DNA from: Volvox africanus
Taxonomy: Eukaryota > Chlorophyta > Chlorophyceae > Chlamydomonadales > Volvocaceae
DNA length: 64,000 bases
Direction: 5' to 3'
Assembly (NCBI GenBank): GCA_030268105.1
Contig: BSDZ01000079.1
Coordinates: forward strand, 124,001 to 188,000
Shown here: positions 52,413-64,000 of the stretch, one piece after another
Layout: each line of letters starts with the position of its first letter
Position numbering within the stretch: position 1 is the first letter of the stretch
The notes under the pieces: model-generated
What the model was told of the DNA's origin: nothing
Databases searched by the model: none
What the model saw: the letters and a program-made list of their open reading frames with translations, nothing else
Translations under genes and position numbers: made by a program

Positions 52413-55400
52413 CGCCGACAAAGGGGGTGGCAGAGGGAGAAAAAGAGGGCACACGGGAGGGAGGGAGTGAGATCGGGAGGGAAGTAGGTACGGCTCCGAT
52501 ACTAACCTTTTCACCGTCAACTCCACGAACGCCACCGCCATCACCACCGCCACCAAAGCACCACCATAATCGCCGACACCGAAGGGGAGGGGAGAAGGGG
52601 GAAAAGGAGGGCACACGGGAGGGAGGGAGTGAGATCGGGAGGGAAGTAGGTACGGCACCGATACTTACCTTTCCACCGACGACTCCAAGAACGCCACCGC
52701 CACCACCGACACCACCAAAGCACCACCATCATCGCCGACAATTAGGGGAGGGGAGAAGGGGGAAAAGGAGGGCACACGGGAGGGAGGGAGTGAGATCGGG
52801 AGGGAAGTAGGTACGGCACCGATACTTACCTTTCCACCGACGACTCCATGAACGCCACCGCCAACACCGCCACCACCAAAGCACCACCATAATCGCCGAC
52901 AATTAGGGGACGGGAGAAAGGGGAAAAGGAGGGCACACGGGAGGGAGGGAGTGAGATCGGGAGGGAAGTAGGTACGGCACCGATACTTACCTTTCCACCG
53001 ACGACTCCACGAACGCCACCGCCACCACCGCCACAACCAAAGCACCACCATCATCGCCGACACCGAATGGGGGGGGAGAAGGGGGAAAAGGAGGGCACAC
53101 GGGAGGGAGGGAGTGAGATCGGGAGGGAAGTAGGTACGGCACCGATACTTTCCTTTTCACCGACGACTCCACAAACGCCACCGCCACCACCACAGCCACA
53201 ACCAAAGCACCACCATCATCGCCGACACCGAAAGGGGGGGGGAGAAGGGGGAAAAGGAGGGCACACGGAAGGGTGGGAGTGAGATCGGGAGGGAAGTAGG
53301 TACGGCACCGATATTTACCTTTCCACCGACGACTCCACGGACGCCACCGCCAACACCGCCACCACCAAAGCACCACCATAGTCGACGACACTGAAGGGGG
53401 GGGGAAGGAGGAAAAGGAGGGCACACGGGAGGGAGGGAGTGAGATCGGGAGGGAAGTAGGTACGGCACCGATACTTACCTTTCCACCGACGACTCCACGA
53501 ACGCCACCGCCACCACCACCGCCACCACCAATGCACCACCATCATCGCCGACACCGAATGGGGGGGGAGAAGGGGGAAAAGGAGGGCACACGGGAGGGAA
53601 GTGAGATCGAAAGGTAAGTAGGTACGGCACCGATACTTACCTTTCCACCGAGGACTTCATGAACGCCACCGCCAACACCGCCACTACCAAAGCACCACCA
53701 TCATCGCCGACAATTAGGGGAGGGGAGCAGAGGGAAAAGGAGGGCACACGGAAGGGAGGGAGTGAGATCGGGAGGGAAGTAGGTACGGCACCGATACTTA
53801 CCTTTCCACCGACGACTCCACGAACGCCACCGCCACCACCACCGCCACCACCAAAGCACCACCATCATCGCCGACACCGAAGAGGGGGGGAAGAAGGGGG
53901 AAAATGAGGGCACACGGGAGGGAGGGAGTGAGATCGGGAGGGAAGTAGGTACGGCACCGATACTTACCTTTCCACCGACGACTATACGAACGCCACCGCC
54001 AACACCGCCACCACCAAAGCACCACCATAATCGCCGACACCGAAGGGGAGGGGAGAAGGAGGAAAAGGAGGGCACACGGGAGGGAGGGAGTGAGATCGGG
54101 AGGTAAGTAGGTACGGCACCGATACTAACCTTTCCACCGACGACTCCTCGAACGCCACCGCCATCACCACCGCCACCAAAGCATCACCATAATCGCCGAC
54201 AATTAGGAGGGGGAGAAGGGGTAAAAGGAGAGCACACGGGAGGGAGGGAGTGAGATCGTGAGGGAAGTAGGTACGGCACCGATACTTTCCTTTCCACCGA
54301 CGACTCCACGAACGCCACCGCAACCACCACCACCACCACCAAAGCACTACCATCATGCCTTACAACGAGGGGGGGAGAAGGGGGAAAAGGAGGGCACACG
54401 GGAGGGAGGGAGTGAGATCGGGAGGGAAGTAGGTACGGCACCGATACTTACCTTTCCACCGACGACTCCACGAACGCCACCGCCAACACCGCCACCACCA
54501 AAGCACCACCATAATCGCCGACACCGAAGGGGGGGGAGAAGGGGGAAAAGGAGGGCACACGGGAGGGAGGTAGTGAGATCGGGAGGGAAGTAGGTTCGGC
54601 ACCGATACTTTCCTTTTCACCGACGACTCCACGAACGCCACCGCCATCACATCCGCAACCAAAGCACCACCATCATCGCCGACACCGAAGGGGGGGGGAG
54701 AAGGGGGAAAAGGAAAGCACACGGGAGGGAGGGAGTGAGATCGGGAGGGAAGTAGGTTCGGCACCGATACTTACCTTTCCACCGACGACTCCACGAACGC
54801 CACCGCCATCACATCCGCAACCAAGGCACCACCATCATCGCCGACATCGAAGGGGTGGGGGAGAAGGGGGAAAAGGAGGGCACACGGGAGGGAGGTAGTG
54901 AGATCGGGAGGGAAGTAGGTTCGGCACCGATACTTACCTTTCCACCAACGACTCCACGAACGCCACCGCCATCACATCCGCAACCAAAGCACCACCATCA
55001 TCGCCGACACCGAAGGGGGGGGGAGAAGGGGGAAAAGGAGGGCACACGGGAGGGAGGGAGTGAGATCGGGAGGGAAGTAGGTACGGCACCGATACTTACC
55101 TTTCCACCGACGACTCCAAGAACGCCACCGCCACCACCACCGCCACAACCAATGCACCACCATCATCGCAGACACCGAAGGGGGGGGGAGAAGGGGGAAA
55201 AGGAGGGCACACGGAAGGGTGGGAGTGAGATCGGGAGGGAAGTAGGTACGGCACCGATACTTTCCTTTCCACCGACGACTCCACAAACGCCACCGCCACC
55301 ACCACCGCCACCACCAATGCACCACCATCATCGCCGACACAGAATGGGGGGGGAGAAGGGGGAAAAGGAGGGCACACGGGAGGGTGGGAGTGAGATCGGG

Positions 55401-58400
55401 AGGGAAGTAGGTACGGCACCGATACTTACCTTTCCACCGACGACTCCACGAACGCCACCGCAACCACCACTGCCACAACCAAAGCACCACCATCATCGCC
55501 GAAAATTAGGAGGGGGAGAAGGGGGAAAAGGAGGGCACACGGGAGGGAGGGAGTGAGATCGGGAGGGAAGTAGGTACGGCACCGATACTTACCTTTCCAC
55601 CGACGACTCCACGAACGCCACCGCCACCACCACCGCCACCACCAATGCACCACCATCATCGCCGACACCGAATGGGGGGGGAGAAGGGGGAAAAGGAGGG
55701 CACACGGGAGGGAGGGAGTGAGATCGGGAGGGAAGTAGGTACGGCACCGATACTTACCTTTCCACCGACGACTCCACGAACGCCACCGCCAACACCGCCA
55801 CCACCAAAGCACCACCATCATCGCCGACAACGAAGGGGAGGGGAGAAGGGGGAAAAGGAGGGCACACGGGAGGGAGGGAGTGAGATCGGGAGGGAAGTAG
55901 GTACGGCACCGATACTTACCTTTCCACCGACGACTCCACGAACGCCACCGCAACCACCACCGCCACCACCAAAGCACCACCATCATCGCCGACACCGAAG
56001 AGGGGGGGAAGAAGGAGGAAAAGGAGGGCACACGGGAGGGAGGGAGTGAGATCGGGAGGGAAGTAGGTACGGCACCGATACTTACCTTTCCACCCACGAC
56101 TCCATGAACGCCACCACCAACACCGCCACCACCAAAGCACCACCTTCATCGCCGACACCGAAGGGGGGGGGAGAAGGGGGAAAAGGAGGGCACAAGGGAG
56201 GGAGGGAGTGAGATTGGGAGGGAAGTTGGTACGGCACCGATACTTTCCTTTTCACCGACGACTCCACAAACGCCACCGCCACCACCACCGCCACAACCAA
56301 AGCACCACCATCATCGCCGACAACGAAAGGGGGGGGGGAGAAGGGGGAAAAAGAGGGCACACGGAAGGGTGGGAGTGAGATCGGGAGGGAAGTAGGTACG
56401 GCACCGATACTTTCCTTTTCACCAACGACTCCACAAACGCCTCCGCCACCACCACCGCCACCACCAAAGCACCACCATCATCGCCGACACCGAATGGGGG
56501 GGGAGAAGGGGGAAAAGGAGGGCACACGGAAGGGTGGGAGTGAGATCGGGAGGGAAGTAGGTACGGCACCGATACTTACCTTTCCACCGACGACTCCACG
56601 AACGCCACCGCAACCACCACCGCCACCACCAAAGCACTACCATCATCGCCGACACCGAAGAGGGGGGGAAGAAGGGGGAAAAGGAGGGCACACGGGAGGG
56701 AGGGAGTGAGATCGGGAGGGAAGTAGGTACGGCACCGATACTTTCCTTTTCACCGACGACTCCATGAACGCCACCACCAACACCGCCACCACCAAAGCAC
56801 CACCATCATCGCCGACACCGAAGGGGGGGGGAGAAGGGGGAAAAGGAGGGCACAAGGGAGGGAGGGAGTGAGATTGGGAGGGAAGTAGGTACGGCACCGA
56901 TACTTTCCTTTTCACCGACGACTCCACAAACGCCACCGCCACCACCACCGCCACAACCAAAGCACCACCATCATCGCCGACACCGAAAGGGGGGGGGGAG
57001 AAGGAGGAAAAGGAGGGCACACGGAAGGGTGGGAGTGAGATCGGGAGGGAAGTAGGTACGGCACCGATACTTTCCTTTTCACCGACGACTCCACGAACGC
57101 CACCGCAACCACCACCGCCACCACCAAAGCACCACCATCATCGCCGACACCGAAGAGGGGGGGAAGAAGGGGGAAAAGGAGGGCACACGGGAGGGAGGGA
57201 GTGAGATCGGGAGGGAAGTAGGTACGGCACCGATACTTTCCTTTTCACCGACGACTCCATGAACGCCACCACCAACACCGCCACCACCAAAGCACCACCA
57301 TCATCGCCGACACCGAAGGGGGGGGGAGAAGGGGGAAAAGGAGGGCACAAGGGAGGGAGGGAGTGAGATTGGGAGGGAAGTAGGTACGGCACCGATACTT
57401 TCCTTTTCACCGACGACTCCACAAACGCCACCGCCACCACCACCGCCACAACCAAAGCACCACCATCATCGCCGACACCGAAAGGGGGGGGGGAGAAGGA
57501 GGAAAAGGAGGGCACACGGAAGGGTGGGAGTGAGATCGGGAGGGAAGTTGGTACGGCACCGATACTTTCCTTTTCACCGACGACTCCACAAACGCCACCG
57601 CCACCACCACCGCCACAACCAAAGCACCACCATCATCGCCGACACCGAAAGGGGGGGGGGAGAAGGGGGAAAAGGAGGGCACACGGAAGGGTGGGAGTGA
57701 GATCGGGAGGGAAGTAGGTACGGCACCGATACTTTCCTTTTCACCGACGACTCCACAAACGCCTCCGCCACCACCACCGCCACCACCAATGCACCACCAT
57801 CATCGCCGACACCGAATGGGGGGGGAGAAGGGGGAAAAGGAGGGCACACGGGAGGGTGGGAGTGAGATCGGGAGGGAAGTAGGTACGGCACCGATACTTA
57901 CCTTTCCACCGACGACTCCACGAACGCCACCGCAACCACCACCGCCACCACCAAAGCACCACCATCATCGCCGACACCGAAGAGGGGGGGAAGAAGGGGG
58001 AAAAGGAGGGCACACGGGAGGGAGGGAGTGAGATCGGGAGGGAAGTAGGTACGGCACCGATACTTTCCTTTTCACCGACGACTCCATGAACGCCACCGCA
58101 ACCACCACCGCCACCACCAAAGCACCACCATCATCGCCGACACCGAAGAGGGGGGGAAGAAGGGGGAAAAGGAGGGCACACGGGAGGGAGGGAGTGAGAT
58201 CGGGAGGGAAGTAGGTACGGCACCGATACTTTCCTTTTCACCGACGACTCCATGAACGCCACCACCAACACCGCCACCACCAAAGCACCACCATCATCGC
58301 CGACATCGAAGGGGGGGGGAGAAGGGGGAAAAGGAGGGCACACGGAAGGGTGGGAGTGAGATCGGGAGGGAAGTAGGTTCGGCACCGATACTTACCTTTC

Positions 58401-61400
58401 CACCGACGACTCCACAAACGCCACCGCCACCACCACCGCCACAACCAAAGCACCACCATCATCGCCGACACCGAAAGGGGGGGGGGAGAAGGAGGAAAAG
58501 GAGGGCACACGGAAGGGTGGGAGTGAGATCGGGAGGGAAGTAGGTACGGCACCGATACTTTCCTTTTCACCGACGACTCCACAAACGCCACCGCCACCAC
58601 CACCGCCACAACCAAAGCACCACCATCATCGCCGACACCGAAAGGGGGGGGGGAGAAGGGGGAAAAGGAGGGCACACGGAAGGGTGGGAGTGAGATCGGG
58701 AGGGAAGTAGGTACGGCACCGATACTTTCCTTTTCACCGACGACTCCACAAACGCCTCCGCCACCACCACCGCCACCACCAATGCACCACCATCATCGCC
58801 GACACCGAATGGGGGGGGAGAAGGGGGAAAAGGAGGGCACACGGGAGGGTGGGAGTGAGATCGGGAGGGAAGTAGGTACGGCACCGATACTTACCTTTCC
58901 ACCGACGACTCCACGAACGCCACCGCAACCACCACCGCCACCACCAAAGCACCACCATCATCGCCGACACCGAAGAGGGGGGGAAGAAGGGGGAAAAGGA
59001 GGGCACACGGGAGGGAGGGAGTGAGATCGGGAGGGAAGTAGGTACGGCACCGATACTTTCCTTTTCACCGACGACTCCATGAACGCCACCGCAACCACCA
59101 CCGCCACCACCAAAGCACCACCATCATCGCCGACACCGAAGAGGGGGTGAAGAAGGGGGAAAAGGAGGGCACACGGGAGGGAGGGAGTGAGATCGGGAGG
59201 GAAGTAGGTACGGCACCGATACTTTCCTTTTCACCGACGACTCCATGAACGCCACCACCAACACCGCCACCACCAAAGCACCACCATCATCGCCGACATC
59301 GAAGGGGGGGGGAGAAGGGGGAAAAGGAGGGCACACGGAAGGGTGGGAGTGAGATCGGGAGGGAAGTAGGTTCGGCACCGATACTTACCTTTCCACCGAC
59401 GACTCCACGAACGCCACCGCCACCACCACCGCCACAACCAAAGCACCACCATCATCGCCGACACCGAAAGGGGGGGGGGAGAAGGGGGAAAAGGAGGGCA
59501 CAAGGGAGGGAGGGAGTGAGATTGGGAGGGAAGTAGGTACGGCACCGATACTTTCCTTTTCACCGACGACTCCACAAACGCCACCGCCACCACCACCGCC
59601 ACAACCAAAGCACCACCATCATCGCCGACACCGAAAGGGGGGGGGGAGAAGGAGGAAAAGGAGGGCACACGGAAGGGAGGGAGTGAGATCGGGAGGGAAG
59701 TAGGTACGGCACCGATACTTTCCTTTTCACCGACGACTCCACAAACGCCACCGCCACCACCACCGCCACAACCAAAGCACCACCATCATCGCCGACACCG
59801 AAAGGGGGGGGGGAGAAGGGGGAAAAGGAGGGCACACGGAAGGGTGGGAGTGAGATCGGGAGGGAAGTAGGTACGGCACCGATACTTTCCTTTTCACCGA
59901 CGACTCCACAAACGCCTCCGCCACCACCACCGCCACCACCAATGCACCACCATCATCGCCGACACCGAATGGGGGGGGAGAAGGGGGAAAAGGAGGGCAC
60001 ACGGGAGGGTGGGAGTGAGATCGGGAGGGAAGTAGGTACGGCACCGATACTTACCTTTCCACCGACGACTCCACGAACGCCACCGCCAACACCGCCACCA
60101 CCAAAGCACCAACATCATCGCCGACACCGAAGGGGAGGGGAGAAGGGGGAAAAGGAGGGCACACGGGAGGGAGGGAGTGAGATCGGGAGGGAAGTAGGTA
60201 CGGCACCGATACTTACCTTTCCACCGACGACTCCACGAACGCCACCGCAACCACCACCGCCACCACCAAAGCACCACCATCATCGCCGACACCGAAGAGG
60301 GGGGGAAGAAGGGGGAAAAGGAGGGCACACGGGAGGGAGGGAGTGAGATCGGGAGGGAAGTAGGTACGGCACCGATACTTACCTTTCCACCGACGACTCC
60401 ATAAACGCCACCACCAATACCGCCACCACGAAAGCACCACCATCATCGCCGACACCGAAGGGGGGGGAGAAGGGGGAAAAGGAGGGCACAAGGGAGGGAG
60501 GGAGTGAGATTGGGAGGGAAGTAGGTACGGCACCGATACTTTCCTTTTCACCGACGACTCCACAAACGCCACCGCCACCACCACCGCCACAACCAAAGCA
60601 CCACCATCATCGCCGACACCGAATGGGGGGGGAGAAGGGGGAAAAGGAGGGCACACGGAAGGGTGGGAGTGAGATCGGGAGGGAAGTAGGTACGGCACCG
60701 ATATTTACCTTTCCACCGACGACTCCACGAACGCCACCGCCACCACCGCCACCACCAAAGCACTACCATTATGCCTAACAACGAGGGAGGGGGGAGAAGG
60801 GGGAAAAGGAGGGCACACGGGAGGGAGGGAGTGAGATCGGGAGGTAAGTAGGTACGGCACCGATATTTACCTTTCCACCGACGACTCCACGAACGCCACC
60901 GCCACCACCGCCACCACCAAAGCACCACCATCATCGCCGACACCGAAGGGGGGGGGAGAAGGAGGAAAGAGGGCACACGGGAGGGAGGGAGTGAGATCGG
61001 GAGGGAAGTAGGTACGGCACCGATATTTACCTTCCACCGACGACTCCACGAACGCCACCGCCAACACCGCCACCACCAAAGCACCACCATAATCGACGAC
61101 ACTGAAGGGGGGGGGAAGGAGGAAAAGGAGGGCACACGGGAGGGAGGGAGTGAGATCGGGAGGGAAGTAGGTACGGCACCGATATTTACCTTTCCACCGA
61201 CGACTCCACGAACGCCACCGCCACCACCGCCACCACCAAAGCACTACCATTATGCCTAACAACGAGGGAGGGGGGAGAAGGGGGAAAAGGAGGGCACACG
61301 GGAGGGAAGTGAGATCAATAGGTAAGTAGGTACGGCACCGATACTTACCTTTTCACCGAGGACTCCATGAACGCCAACGCCAACACCGCCAACACCAAAG

Positions 61401-64000
61401 CACCACCATCATCGCCGACAATTAGGGGAGGGGAGCAGAGGGAAAAGGAGGGCACACGGAAGGGAGGGAGTGAGATCGGGAGGGAAGTAGGTACGGCACC
61501 GATACTTACCTTTCCACCGACGACTCCACGAACGCCACCGCCACCACCACCGCCACCACCAAAGCACCACCATCATCGCCGACACCGAAGAGGGGGGGAA
61601 GAAGGGGGAAAAGGAGGGCACACGGGAGGGAGGGAGTGAGATCGGGAGGGAAGTAGGTACGGCACCGATACTTACCTTTCCACTGACGACTATACGAACG
61701 CCACCGCCAACACCGCCACCACCAAAGCACCACCATAATCGCCGACACCGAAGGGGAGGGGAGAAGGAGGAAAAGGAGGGCACACGGGAGGAAGGGAGTG
61801 AGATCGGGAGGTAAGTAGGTACGGCACCGATACTAACCTTTCCACCGACGACTCCTCGAACGCCACCGCCATCACCACCGCCACCAAATCATCACCATAA
61901 TCGCCGACAATTAGGAGGGGGAGAAGGGGTAAAAGGAGAGCACACGGGAGGGAGGGAGTGAGATCGGGAGGGAAGCAGGTACGGCACCGATACTTACCTT
62001 TCCACTGACGACTCCACGAACGCCACCTCAACCACCACCACCACCACCAAAGCACTACCATCATGCCTTACAACGAGGGGGGGGAGAAGGGGGAAAAGGA
62101 GGGCACACGGGAGGGAGGGAGTGAGATCGGGAGGTAAGTAGGTACGGCACCGATATTTACCTTTCCACCGACGACTCCACGAACGCCACCGCCAACACCG
62201 CCACCACCAAAGCACCACCATCATCGCCGACACCGAAGGGGGAGGGAGAAGGAGGAAAAGGAGGGCACACGGGAGGGAGGGAGTGAGATCGGGAGGTAAG
62301 TAGGTACGGCACCGATATTTACCTTTCCACCGACGACTCCACGAACGCCACCGCCAACACCGCCACCACCAAAGCACCACCATAATCGCCGACACCAAAG
62401 GGGGGGGGAGAAGGGGGAAAAGGAGGGCACACGGGAGGGAGGGAGTGAGATCGGGAGGGAAGTAGGTACGGCACCGATACTTACCTTTCCACCGACGACT
62501 CCACGAACGCCACCGCCACCACCGCCACCACCAAAGCACCACCATCATCGCCGACACCGAAGGGGGGGGAGAAGGGGGAAAAGGAGGGCACACGGGAGGG
62601 AGGGAGTGAGATCGGGAGGGAAGTAGGTACGGCACCGATACTTTCCTTTTCACCGACGACTCAACGAACGCCACCGCCATCACATCCGCAACCAAAGCAC
62701 CACCATCATCGCCGACACCGAAGGGGGGGGGAGAAGGGGGAAACGGAAAGCACACGGGAGGGAGGGAGTGAGATCGGGAGGGAAGTAGGTACGGCACCGA
62801 TACTTACCTTTCCACCGACGACTCCACGAACGCCACCGCCATCACATCCGCAACCAAGGCACCACCATCATCGCCGACATCGAAGGGGTGGGGGAGAAGG
62901 GGGAAAAGGAGGGCACACGGGAGGGAGGGAGTGAGATCGGGAGGGAAGTAGGTTCGGCACCGATACTTACCTTTCCACCGACGACTCCACGAACGCCACC
63001 GCCATCACATCCGCAACCAAGGCACCACCATCATCGCCGACATCGAAGGGGTGGGGGAGAAGGGGGAAAAGGAGGGCACACAGGAGGGAGGTAGTGAGGA
63101 CGGGAGGGAAGTAGGTACGGCACCGATACTTTCCTTTTCACCGACGACTCAACGAACGCCACCGCCATCACATCCGCAACCAAAGCACCACCATCATCGC
63201 CGACACCGAAGGGGGGGGGAGAAGGGGGAAAAGGAAAGCACACGGGAGGGAGGGAGTGAGATCGGGAGGGAAGTAGGTACGGCACCGATACTTACCTTTC
63301 CACCGACGACTCCACGAACGCCACCGCCATCACATCCGCAACCAAGGCACCACCATCATCGCCGACATCGAAGGGGGGGGGGAGAAGGGGGAAAAGGAGG
63401 GCACACGGGAGGGAGGTAGTGAGATCGGGAGGGAAGTAGGTTCGGCACCGATACTTACCTTTCCACCGACGACTCCACGAACGCCACCGCCATCACATCC
63501 GCAACCAAGGCACCACCATCATCGCCGACATCGAAGGGGTGGGGGAGAAGGGGGAAAAGGAGGGCACACAGGAGGGAGGTAGTGAGGACGGGAGGGAAGT
63601 AGGTTCGGCACCGATACTTACCTTTCCACCGACGACTCCACGAACGCCACCGCCATCACATCCGCAACCAAGGCACCACCATCATCGCCGACATCGAAGG
63701 GGTGGGGGAGAAGGGGGAAAAGGAGGGCACACGGGAGGGAGGTAGTGAGATCGGGAGGGAAGTAGGTTCGGCACCGATACTTACCTTTCCACCGACGACT
63801 CCACGAACGCCACCGCCATCACATCCGCAACCAAGGCACCACCATCATCGCCGACATCGAAGGGGTGGGGGAGAAGGGGGAAAAGGAGGGCACACAGGAG
63901 GGAGGTAGTGAGGACGGGAGGGAAGTAGGTTCGGCACCGATACTTACCTTTCCACCGACGACTCCACGAACGCCACCGCCATCACATCCGCAACCAAGGC
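52413..64000 (+). repeat. Satellite array, ~162-166 bp monomer (right array)
   Basis: About 70 head-to-tail monomers of the same family and orientation as the left array, running off the window end. It is more varied: extra CCACCA triplets lengthen many monomers to ~165 bp, some carry CAATTAGGGGAGGGG or CAACGAGGG instead of CACCGAAGGGGGGG, and many have the TTTCCTTTTC variant. The monomer types typical of the left array (ATCACATCCGCAACC) return at 54600-55010 and 62650-64000. Long minus-strand open frames, for example 61994-62797, are a by-product of the 3n period. Confidence 0.97.
56643..60050 (+). repeat. Local higher-order repeats in the right array (495 bp and 993 bp)
   Basis: 56643-57020 recurs at 57138-57515 (495 bp, three monomers). 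57574-58385 recurs at about 58567-59378 (993 bp, six monomers), and part again near 59727-60044. These periods differ from the 1133 bp repeat of the left array. Confidence 0.85.

Noticed and set aside
52284..62797. Long proline-, valine- and tryptophan-rich open frames in the satellite as genes.
   Set aside because: They are a by-product of 3n monomer length, occur in several frames, shift with poly-G length and have no gene-like boundaries.
52413..64000. Introner-like intron-generating elements.
   Set aside because: Each unit has a splice donor but no suitable acceptor AG after the pyrimidine tract, so a unit cannot be excised as a complete intron.

Overview
The window is eukaryotic nuclear DNA made almost entirely of repeats. 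Two satellite arrays (1-4536 and about 52413-64000, same orientation) flank a 47 kb island of LTR retrotransposons and a little host-like sequence. There are no operons, tRNAs, rRNAs or CRISPR arrays. A green alga, perhaps volvocine, is my best guess. It rests on general character only: chromodomain Gypsy elements, Copia elements with a half-tRNA primer site, an Ala-rich leucine-rich-repeat (LRR) gene with short GT-AG introns, and GC-rich low-complexity satellites. It is not proven. A peri- or subtelomeric setting is plausible.

Layout: 1-4536 is a ~162 bp satellite with a 1133 bp seven-monomer higher-order repeat. 4537-7026 is the 5' half of a plus-strand Gypsy element (Gypsy-A: LTR, primer site, gag), cut off at 7027. 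7027-26419 holds three minus-strand chromodomain Gypsy elements (Gypsy-B) in tandem, with single shared LTRs between units. The middle unit (12816-20289) is structurally complete. The first lacks its 3' LTR. The third has a pol frameshift and a 520 bp gag/leader deletion. 26460-27660 is a satellite-related complex repeat. 27661-29560 is mostly unrecognised. 29561-31214 is a truncated plus-strand Gypsy-B (LTR plus leader). 31645-37982 is a Copia element (C1) with 560 bp LTRs, carrying a chimeric 1.87 kb insert from a second Copia (C2). 37983-43385 is a mosaic of decayed Copia gag, protease and RT pieces around a 90 bp TG...CA repeat (R90). 43386-49448 is non-transposon sequence with one host-like reading frame interrupted by two stops (44596-46137). 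49449-51588 is a minus-strand LRR gene with four phase-consistent exons. 51661-52412 is a satellite unit plus an inverted copy of the complex repeat. The second satellite array follows.

How the parts work: Gypsy-B gag and pol lie in one frame, separated by a single UAG followed by GGG and a GC-rich hairpin 7 nt downstream. This looks like retroviral-type stop-codon readthrough to make Gag-Pol. The Copia elements appear to prime reverse transcription from the anticodon arm of initiator tRNA-Met (as known for Ty5 and Drosophila copia), while both Gypsy families share a different 12 nt primer site. Most satellite monomers carry, on the minus strand, a near-perfect U1-type 5' splice site. The monomer next to the LRR gene places that donor 87 bp from, and in phase with, the first recognisable LRR exon.
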